A stretch of 40,463 bases of DNA from Actinomycetes bacterium (GTDB taxonomy: Bacteria; Actinomycetota; Actinomycetes; S36-B12; CAIYMF01): the NCBI GenBank assembly GCA_029781935.1, contig JAKOVT010000194.1, forward strand, positions 1 through 40,463, given 5' to 3'. The translations under genes were made by a program, and so were the position numbers. The notes under the pieces are model-generated. The model had not been told where the DNA came from and did no database searches. It saw nothing but the letters and a program-made list of their open reading frames with translations. This document shows, one piece after another, positions 34,329-40,463 of the stretch (the first letter of the stretch is position 1; every line of letters begins with the position of its first letter).

Positions 34329-34697
34329 TCAGCGGGTGGCTGCCGGGTCCGGCGCTGCGAGGCCCAGCGAGGCGTAGAGCGTGGCCAGCGCGTGGGGACG
34401 GCTGACGTCCTCGGGACGGACCTCGAGCACGACCTTGCCCTCGGGCACGGCACGGCAGGTGAGGCAGACGCCGTCCGCGCGCTCGTCGTCGGTGAGCACG
34501 GTCGGGGCCACCGCGTGGGTGTAGTCGACGGAGCCCTCGACGATGTGCAGCTTGCAGATGCCGCAGCCCCCTCGGCGGCAGCCCGCACGCACCGCGTGCC
34601 CGTGGCGGTGGAGCGCCGCGAGGACCGTCTCGCCCGGCCGGCAGTCGAGCGCGACGTCGGCGCCGAGCACGACGATGCGCGCCTCGGTCCCCGCCAC
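34329..34697 (-). CDS. [2Fe-2S] plant-type ferredoxin, possibly XylT-like
   Basis: GCRRGGCGICKLHIVEG...VCLTCRAVPEGKVVLEV: C-x4-C-x2-C ... C ligand pattern. Confidence 0.85.
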   Translation of the reverse strand: MAGTEARIVVLGADVALDCRPGETVLAALHRHGHAVRAGCRRGGCGICKLHIVEGSVDYTHAVAPTVLTDDERADGVCLTCRAVPEGKVVLEVRPEDVSRPHALATLYASLGLAAPDPAATR

Positions 34698-34758
34698 GCT
34701 CCGCCTCCTGACGCCGACGGCACGAGGCTAGGGACGCGGCGAGGCCGGGTCCCCCGGA

Positions 34759-34775
34759 GTCCCGTATACCGGGAC
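34759..34775. promoter_or_regulatory. Operator-like palindrome between ferredoxin and IclR genes
   Basis: GTCCCG-TATAC-CGGGAC, perfect 6+6 inverted repeat with AT-rich core in the divergent intergenic region. Confidence 0.45.
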
Positions 34776-34945
34776 CACGCGTTCCCGCGGGTCGGTCCGC
34801 GACGGCGATGCCGAACGGGCCCGAGACGGACGAACCGGTCGTCGTCACGACGGCGAGGCGGGGCTGCCGGAAGCCGTCCACGCTGCGCTGATGGCGTCCG
34901 GGAGCGGCTGGCGCAGCGCGCCCCCTCGACAGGGCTACCCTGCCT

Positions 34946-35773
34946 GTGCCGTACCGGACGAGGACGTGGGTGGCGATGCTCCAGACCATCACCAAGGTGG
35001 GCCCGCTGCTGGACCTGTTCAGCATCGAGCGTCCCGAGTGGGGCGTGTCGGAGGCCGCTGAGGCCCTGGGGATGCCGCGGTCGAGCGCGCACGCGCTCCT
35101 CACCAGTCTCGTGGAGACCGGTCTGCTGGTGAACGTCGGCCGAGGGCGCTACCGGCTGGGCTGGAGGATCGTCGAGCTCTACGAGACGATGCGCGCCGGC
35201 TCCGACCTGCGCACGTACGCCGCACCCGTGCTGGCCGCGCTCAGCGAGCAGACCGGCGAGACGATCAACCTGGGTGTGCTCGAGCGGGGTCAGGTGCTCT
35301 ACATCGACAAGGTCGCGTCGCGGCACCAGGTGTCGGTGACAGGGCTGCGGGTCGGTTCGCGCCTCGAGGCGCACTGCTGCGGCCTCGGGAAGGCACTGCT
35401 CGCGTTCGCCACCCCCGCGCAGCTCGACGCCGCCCTCGGAGGCACGCTGCGCCGCTACACGGAGAACACGATCACCAACCGACGGGCGCTCGAGGCGCAG
35501 CTCCTGGAGGTGCGGCGCACCGGCATCGCGCACGAGAACGGCGAGGTGGTGCGCGACGTCGCGTGCGTGGCCGCACCGGTGAAGGACTCGTTCGGCGTCG
35601 TGGTGGCGGCCGTCAGCCTGAGCGGACCCCTCTACCGCATCGGGCCGAAGCGCGAGGAGCTCGGACGCGCCGTCCGCACGGCCACGGAGGAGATCGGCAG
35701 GCGCCTCGCGGCCGCGGACGCCGCGCCGCACGCGGTGCCGTTCGACGACCCCAGCCGACTGTCTGCCGACTGA
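34946..35773 (+). CDS. IclR family transcriptional regulator
   Basis: LLDLFSIERPEWGVSEAAEALGMPRSSAHALLTSLVETGLLVNVGRGRYRLGWRIVEL wHTH; INLGVLERGQVLYIDKVAS ligand domain. Alternative ATG start at 34976. Confidence 0.93.
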   Translation: MPYRTRTWVAMLQTITKVGPLLDLFSIERPEWGVSEAAEALGMPRSSAHALLTSLVETGLLVNVGRGRYRLGWRIVELYETMRAGSDLRTYAAPVLAALSEQTGETINLGVLERGQVLYIDKVASRHQVSVTGLRVGSRLEAHCCGLGKALLAFATPAQLDAALGGTLRRYTENTITNRRALEAQLLEVRRTGIAHENGEVVRDVACVAAPVKDSFGVVVAAVSLSGPLYRIGPKREELGRAVRTATEEIGRRLAAADAAPHAVPFDDPSRLSAD

Positions 35774-35783
35774 GCGTCAGGGA

Positions 35784-36521
35784 TCAGAAGATCCCGCGCC
35801 GCGCACCGCCGTCGAGGAACAGGGTGGACCCGGTGAGCACCGAGGCCTCGGGATCGAGCAGGTTCGCGATCGCCCAGGCGACATCGTCGGGCGAGGGCAG
35901 GCGCCCGGCGGGCAGCTCTGCCAGCAGCTCGGCCCTGGCCTCCTCCACCGACTGAGCCCTCCCTGCCGCGCGGGAGGCGATGAGGGCGTCCACGCGCGGG
36001 CTCTCGAAGGGGCCCGGCGCGACGAGGTGCACGGACGCGCCGCGTCGCCCGAGGGGTCCGACGAGCTGGCGGACCAGGTTGGCGAGCGCGGCGTTCGCGA
36101 CACCGGCGAGCGGCGCGTGCTCGGTCGGCTCGATGCCGAGATGGCCGCCGACGGCGACGACGCGGCTGCCCTCGCCCAGGTGCGCGTCGACCGCGGCGAG
36201 CAGCCGCAGCAGGCCGCCCGCCTTGAGGTCGACGGCCATGCCGAGCAGCGCAGGATCCACCTCGAGGACGTCGGGTGCGCCCGGCAGCCCGATGGCGTGG
36301 ACGAGCACGGCGAGCCGACCGTCGGGGAGTGCGTCTCGCACGGCCGCCACGCAGTCCGGCGAGCCGACGTCGGCGGCCACCGCGACGACCTCGCCCTCGC
36401 CGGGCGCATCGCCCGACCGGCTGACCGCCACCACCTGCAGCCCACGCGCGGACAGGGTGCGGACGAGGCGGCGCCCGAGGGTGCCGGTGGCCCCGGTGAC
36501 GACCGCGAGGGAGGTGCTCAC
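35784..36521 (-). CDS. Short-chain dehydrogenase/reductase (SDR)
   Basis: VVTGATGTLGRRLVRTLSARG (TGxxxxxG); RVVAVGGHLGIEPTEHAPLAGVANAALANLVRQL; VTGSTLFLDGGARRG-type C-terminus. Confidence 0.85.
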   Translation of the reverse strand: MSTSLAVVTGATGTLGRRLVRTLSARGLQVVAVSRSGDAPGEGEVVAVAADVGSPDCVAAVRDALPDGRLAVLVHAIGLPGAPDVLEVDPALLGMAVDLKAGGLLRLLAAVDAHLGEGSRVVAVGGHLGIEPTEHAPLAGVANAALANLVRQLVGPLGRRGASVHLVAPGPFESPRVDALIASRAAGRAQSVEEARAELLAELPAGRLPSPDDVAWAIANLLDPEASVLTGSTLFLDGGARRGIF

Positions 36522-36551
36522 GCGCGCACCCTAGCGACTCGGCGGGACGAC

Positions 36552-36570
36552 GTAGGCAAGGGAAACCTCA
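36552..36570. promoter_or_regulatory. Sequence resembling a DtxR/IdeR iron box
   Basis: GTAGGCAAGGGAAACCTCA matches TTAGGTTAGGCTAACCTAA at 13 of 19 positions by eye; in the divergent SDR / catechol dioxygenase promoter region. Confidence 0.25.
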
Positions 36571-36584
36571 CTGCGCCAACGGTT

Positions 36585-36621
36585 CCGAACGGCATCGGGA
36601 GACACGAGGGAGGCCGTTCGG
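36585..36621. repeat. 9-bp inverted repeat with 19-bp spacer upstream of catechol 2,3-dioxygenase
   Basis: CCGAACGGC (36585-36593) and GCCGTTCGG (36613-36621). Confidence 0.45.
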
Positions 36622-36720
36622 GATGGCGGAACAGGCATCGTCGCGGGCGGTCCACCTACGGTTCCCTCGAGCCCACACAGCCGTCCCGGTGGACGCCGGG
36701 CGGCTCAACGAGGAGCACGC

Positions 36721-37632
36721 ATGGGTGTCATGAGGCTCGGCTACGTGCATGTCAAGGTCACGGACATGGCGGAGGCCCGTCAGCACTACAGCGAGACCGT
36801 CGGCCTCTACGAGACCGGAGCAGCGGACGGCAAGGTCTACTTCAAGGGCTGGGACGAGTGGGACCACCACTCCCTCGTGCTCGAGGAGGGCGGCGTCGGC
36901 CTGGTCCGGCTGGGCATGAAGGTGCGCAAGCCCGAGGAGCTCGCGCAGTTCGAGTCCGCCGCGCAGAAGTTCGGTTACACCGTGACCCGCTTCTCCAAGG
37001 GCGAGAACGCCGAGGTCGGCGACGGCTTCACCGTCCACATGCTCGGCCACCAGGTCGACTTCTACCAGGACATGACCTACCTCGGTGTCGACGTCGGCGT
37101 GCTCAACCCGATGTCGCACCCGCGCAACCTCAAGGGCATCGGCGCGCCGTTCCTGGACCACATGCTGCTCAAGGGCGACGACCTCGAGACCGCCGAGCGG
37201 TTCTTCGTCGACGTGCTCGACTTCGCCCCCGTCGAGCGCATGGTCGCGAGCATGGACGACGGTGCCCCGCTGATCGCCACGTGGCTGTCGTGCAGCAGCA
37301 AGACCCACGACATCGCGCTGCTCAAGGGCGAGGACGGCGGGCTGCACCACTTCACCTTCCAGCTCCGCGACTGGGGCAAGGTCCAGGACGCCGCCGACAC
37401 GCTCGTGCACGACGACGTCCCGATCGACCTCGGGCCGACGCGCCACGGGATCACGCGCGGGGAGACGATCTACTTCTTCGACCCGTCGGGCAACCGCAAC
37501 GAGGTCTTCGCCGGCGGCTACAACTTCAACTACGACCGCCCGTGCGTCACGTGGACCATGGACCAGCTCGCCCGCGGCCTCGACTACTACAAGCGCGAGG
37601 TCACCGAGACGTTCCTGACCGTCTACACCTGA
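36721..37632 (+). CDS. Catechol 2,3-dioxygenase (extradiol, XylE-like)
   Basis: MRLGYVHVKVTDMAEARQHYSETVGL; FLDHMLLKGDDLETAERFFVDVLDF; LHHFTFQLRDW; RGETIYFFDPSGNRNEVFAGGYNFNYDRP: extradiol signature with His/Glu ligands. Confidence 0.95.
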   Translation: MGVMRLGYVHVKVTDMAEARQHYSETVGLYETGAADGKVYFKGWDEWDHHSLVLEEGGVGLVRLGMKVRKPEELAQFESAAQKFGYTVTRFSKGENAEVGDGFTVHMLGHQVDFYQDMTYLGVDVGVLNPMSHPRNLKGIGAPFLDHMLLKGDDLETAERFFVDVLDFAPVERMVASMDDGAPLIATWLSCSSKTHDIALLKGEDGGLHHFTFQLRDWGKVQDAADTLVHDDVPIDLGPTRHGITRGETIYFFDPSGNRNEVFAGGYNFNYDRPCVTWTMDQLARGLDYYKREVTETFLTVYT

Positions 37633-37663
37633 TCGGCCCGCGGCTCGCCGAGCCGCCACCGTC

Positions 37664-37705
37664 GACGGGCGCGGGGCTCCTCCCTACGCAGGCCCCGCGC
37701 CCGTC
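37664..37705 (+). terminator. Hairpin after catechol 2,3-dioxygenase gene
   Basis: GACGGGCGCGGGGC-(14 nt)-GCCCCGCGCCCGTC: perfect 14-bp stem about 31 bp after the stop. Confidence 0.5.
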
Positions 37706-37731
37706 TGCGTCCAGGAAGGGGGCGAGGCACC

Positions 37732-38154
37732 ATGCCGGTCGTCGTGTTCCATCTCGTCGAGCAGCGCCACCCGGACGCTGCCGTGGGCGTGCTCCTCGAA
37801 CGAGCCTGCGCGCTGTTCGCCGAGGTCCTCGAGACGCCCGTAGCGCGTGTTCGCGCCTTCGCGCAGACCTACCCGGCGCACCGCGTCGCCGTCGGGGGAT
37901 CGCTGGTCTCCGACGGCGCGACGGAGGCGCCCTTCTTCCAGTTCGCCCTTCTCGCCGGGCGTCCGGAGGAGCAGCGCCGCCGGCTCCTCGCCGGGTTCAC
38001 CGACCTGATCGTCGAGATCCTCGGAGCCGACCGCTCGCTCGTGCGCGGAGGCATCTGGACGGTGGCCCCCGAGGACTGGACGATCGGCGGCGCGACGGCG
38101 GCCGACCTGCGCGCCGACGAGATCCGGGCGCGCGTCGAGGGCGCCGCAGGCTGA
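37732..38154 (+). CDS. Tautomerase superfamily protein (4-oxalocrotonate tautomerase-like, Pro-2)
   Basis: MPVVVFHLVEQRHPDAAVGVLLERACALFAEVLETPVARVRAF: N-terminal Pro after Met and a tautomerase-like helix; next to the extradiol dioxygenase. Confidence 0.65.
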   Translation: MPVVVFHLVEQRHPDAAVGVLLERACALFAEVLETPVARVRAFAQTYPAHRVAVGGSLVSDGATEAPFFQFALLAGRPEEQRRRLLAGFTDLIVEILGADRSLVRGGIWTVAPEDWTIGGATAADLRADEIRARVEGAAG

Positions 38155-38158
38155 GGGA

Positions 38159-38842
38159 TCAGGGGTCGAGCCGGTAGCCGAGTCCCGGCTCGGTGATGAT
38201 GTGACGCGGCGACGCAGGGTCGACCTCGAGCTTGCGCCTCAGCTGCCCCACGTACACGCGCAGGTAGTGGGTCTCGCGCTCGTACCCCGGTCCCCAGACC
38301 TCGGTCAGCAGCTGCTGCTGGGAGACCAGGCGACCCATGTTGCGTGCCAGCACCTCGAGCACGTGGTACTCGGTCGGTGTCAGCCGGACCTGCCGGCCGT
38401 CGCGCACGACGACGGCGGAGGCGAGGTCGACCGAGAAGCCCCCTGCATCGACCACCTGAGGCGCCCGGTCGGCTCCCGTCGCTGCGCCGCGTCGTACCGC
38501 AGCCCTCAGCCGGGCGAGCAGCTCGTTCATCTCGAACGGCTTGGTGACGTAGTCGTCCGCGCCGGCGTCGAGGGCCTCCACCTTCTCGTCGCTCGTCGTG
38601 CGCGCCGACAGCACCACGACGGGCACCGGGTTCCAGCCACGGATGCCGTGCAGCACCTCGATCCCGTCGAGATCGGGCAGGCCGAGATCGAGGACGACCA
38701 CATGGGGACGTATCCGAGCCAGCGCGTCCAGCGCCTGCCTGCCGGTGGCGGCGGTCGCCACGTCGTACCCGCGGGCCTTGAGATTGATGGCCAGGGCCCG
38801 CGCCAGCGCGACGTCGTCGTCCACGACGAGAACGCGTGTCAT
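38159..38842 (-). CDS. kdpE: KdpE-type OmpR-family response regulator
   Basis: MTRVLVVDDDVALARALAINLKARGYDV; VVVLDLGLPDLDG; LTPTEYHVLEVLARNMGRLVSQQQLLTEVWGPGYERETHYLRVYVGQLRRKLE: KdpE-specific C-terminus. Confidence 0.93.
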   Translation of the reverse strand: MTRVLVVDDDVALARALAINLKARGYDVATAATGRQALDALARIRPHVVVLDLGLPDLDGIEVLHGIRGWNPVPVVVLSARTTSDEKVEALDAGADDYVTKPFEMNELLARLRAAVRRGAATGADRAPQVVDAGGFSVDLASAVVVRDGRQVRLTPTEYHVLEVLARNMGRLVSQQQLLTEVWGPGYERETHYLRVYVGQLRRKLEVDPASPRHIITEPGLGYRLDP

Positions 38843-40463
38843 GACGGGTCATCGTCCTGCGTCGAGGCCGGGGCCAGCGGAACGGTGACCACCATGGTGA
38901 GGCCGCCGCCCGGCGTGTCCTCGACCTCGACTGAGGCGCCCACCGCGTCGGCCAGACCCCGGGCCACGGCAAGCCCGAGGCCGACGCCGGCCCCCGCCGG
39001 CACGTCGCCGAGCCGCTGGAACGGCTCGAACATCCGCTCCCGGTCCGCGGTGTCGACGCCGCGGCCCCGGTCCACGATGCGCAGCTGAAGGGTGCCCCCC
39101 GGCACCTCGGCCGCGCAGAGCCGCACCGGACGGTCGGCCGGCGAGTGGCGCACGGCGTTCTCCACGAGGTTCGCCACGCAGCGCTCGAGCAGCCCGGCGT
39201 CGGTCAGCAGCAGGGGCGCGCCGTCGTCCGTCTCGTCGAGGACGCGCCCCGCCGGCACGCCGTGCAACGCGCGCTGGAGCACCTCGTCGAGCGACGTCGG
39301 CTCGAGCCGGGGCCGCACCGCACCGGTCTGGATCCGGCTCAGGTCGAGCAGGTTCGCGACGAGCGCGTCGAGCCGGTCGGCGGCCGTCGAGGCATCGCGC
39401 AGCAGGGCGCGGCGGTCGCCGTCGTCGAGCCGGAGCTCGTCGTCCTGCAGGGTCGCGAGCGACGCCTTGATGCCGGCCAGCGGGGTGCGCAGGTCGTGGG
39501 AGACAGCGGTGAGCAGCGCGGTGCGCATGGCCTCGGACTCCCGGAGCCGGGTCGCGTCGGCCGCCTTCGTGGCGAGCCGGTCGCGATCGAGGACCGCGGC
39601 CGCCTGGGCGGCGAACGCGTCGAGGATGCGGCGGTCGCTCGCAGGGAGGGGGGCGCCCGAGAGGGCCAGCACCAGGCTCGGTCCCGCGTCGACGGCGACG
39701 TCGGCGCGATCGGGCGACGAGGGCGGCAGGTCTCCCGAGACCTCGATCACCGTCGTGGAGCCGTCGACGGTCTCGAACAGCGCGGCACTGCGCATGCCGA
39801 ACGTCTCGCGCGCCTGGTCGAGAAGCGCTCGGACGCCGTCGCGGCGCCGCAGCACTCCTGCCGACAGGGAGGCGAGCACGTTCGCCTCGGCCCCGCGCCG
39901 GGCCGCCTGCGCCGCCCGCACCGCACTGCGGTCGACGATCGTCGCGACCACGGCGCCGACCCCGACGAAGACCGCGATGGCGAAGGCGTTCTCGGGCTCC
40001 GCGATCGTGAAGGTCCCTACCGGAGGCACGAAGAAGAAGTTGGCGAGCAGGCTCGCCTCGATCGCCGTGACGATGGCGGGCGCGAGCCCGCCCACGAGCG
40101 CGGTGGCGACGACTCCGAGCAGGAACGCGAGCAGCACCGTGCTGAGGCTCAGCGCATCGCGTACGGGCAGGAGAAGCAGGGTCAGCAGCAGGGGAAGGGC
40201 CAGCCCGACCGCCCAGGACCACGCCCGGCGCGGCCCCCGGACGCGGCGGACGGAATCGCTCCCGTTCTGCCCGGCCGAGCGGGGATCTCGCGTGACGACG
40301 TGCACGTCGATCTCGCGCGAGTCGCGGACGATCAGGTCGGCCGTGCTCGGACGCAGCGCGGTGCTGAGCCGACCGCGTCGCGACGTGCCGACCACGACCT
40401 GGGTGCCGTTCACCGACCGTGCGAACTCGAGCACCGCCGACGGGATGTCGTCGCCCACGACGG
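38839..40463 (-). CDS. kdpD: KdpD-type osmosensitive K+ sensor histidine kinase, N-terminus truncated by window end
   Basis: USP-like tail (VVVGTSRRGRLSTAL), DUF4118 four-helix region (LANFFFVPPVGTFTIAEPENAFAIAVF), TAVSHDLRTPLAGIKASL H-box. Open to the window edge; 4 bp overlap with kdpE. Confidence 0.93.
   Translation of the reverse strand, partial: VVGDDIPSAVLEFARSVNGTQVVVGTSRRGRLSTALRPSTADLIVRDSREIDVHVVTRDPRSAGQNGSDSVRRVRGPRRAWSWAVGLALPLLLTLLLLPVRDALSLSTVLLAFLLGVVATALVGGLAPAIVTAIEASLLANFFFVPPVGTFTIAEPENAFAIAVFVGVGAVVATIVDRSAVRAAQAARRGAEANVLASLSAGVLRRRDGVRALLDQARETFGMRSAALFETVDGSTTVIEVSGDLPPSSPDRADVAVDAGPSLVLALSGAPLPASDRRILDAFAAQAAAVLDRDRLATKAADATRLRESEAMRTALLTAVSHDLRTPLAGIKASLATLQDDELRLDDGDRRALLRDASTAADRLDALVANLLDLSRIQTGAVRPRLEPTSLDEVLQRALHGVPAGRVLDETDDGAPLLLTDAGLLERCVANLVENAVRHSPADRPVRLCAAEVPGGTLQLRIVDRGRGVDTADRERMFEPFQRLGDVPAGAGVGLGLAVARGLADAVGASVEVEDTPGGGLTMVVTVPLAPASTQDDDPS

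Noticed and set aside
32845-35103. 752-aa minus-strand ORF
   Set aside because: Crosses antisense of MarR, the permease and part of IclR, and is out of frame with ferredoxin; artefact.
36027-38177. 716-aa plus-strand ORF
   Set aside because: Wrong frame relative to the catechol 2,3-dioxygenase and tautomerase genes.
1-40463. Prophage, transposon, CRISPR-Cas or restriction-type defence genes
   Set aside because: Checked for integrase, transposase, terminase, Cas, REase/MTase motifs and regularly spaced repeats; none recognised (the only SAM-methyltransferase is the lipid-modifying CFA synthase).

Overview
High-GC actinobacterial-type chromosomal window, densely coded. I saw no rRNA, tRNA, transposase or CRISPR array. 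The very long antisense ORFs in the track are GC-frame artefacts. Main loci, left to right: (1) a truncated Vps62-like gene missed by the ORF track, and an orphan DUF2384-type antitoxin-like protein; (2) a Pls/PosA-type single-module NRPS (A-T plus membrane-embedded hexapeptide-repeat domains), coupled to a variant M1 metallopeptidase and convergent with a Sfp-type PPTase; (3) an NhaA-DsbA fusion, a CPBP protease with a second membrane domain, and a NarL-type two-component system with an extra stand-alone receiver; (4) DoxX behind a MarR-like palindrome, and a serine hydrolase; (5) a processive GT2 glycosyltransferase coupled to a GH18-like hydrolase with CBM-like repeats; (6) a cyclopropane fatty acid synthase and small ORFs including a very acidic protein; (7) DUF72, then a TlpA-like thioredoxin directly behind a perfect CsoR/CstR-type palindrome, and a Kef-type antiporter; (8) a same-strand TasA-like / SipW-like / LamG / GGDEF-EAL cluster, with a hairpin that would bury the TasA-like ribosome-binding site; (9) zwf, MarR and an AEC-like permease; (10) a compact meta-cleavage island (XylT-like ferredoxin, IclR, SDR, catechol 2,3-dioxygenase, tautomerase); (11) kdpDE, with kdpD cut by the window end. 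Best candidates for under-described systems are the TasA/SipW/LamG/c-di-GMP locus, the GT2-GH18 pair, and the Pls-M1-PPTase locus. All family calls come from reading motifs by eye, with no database search.
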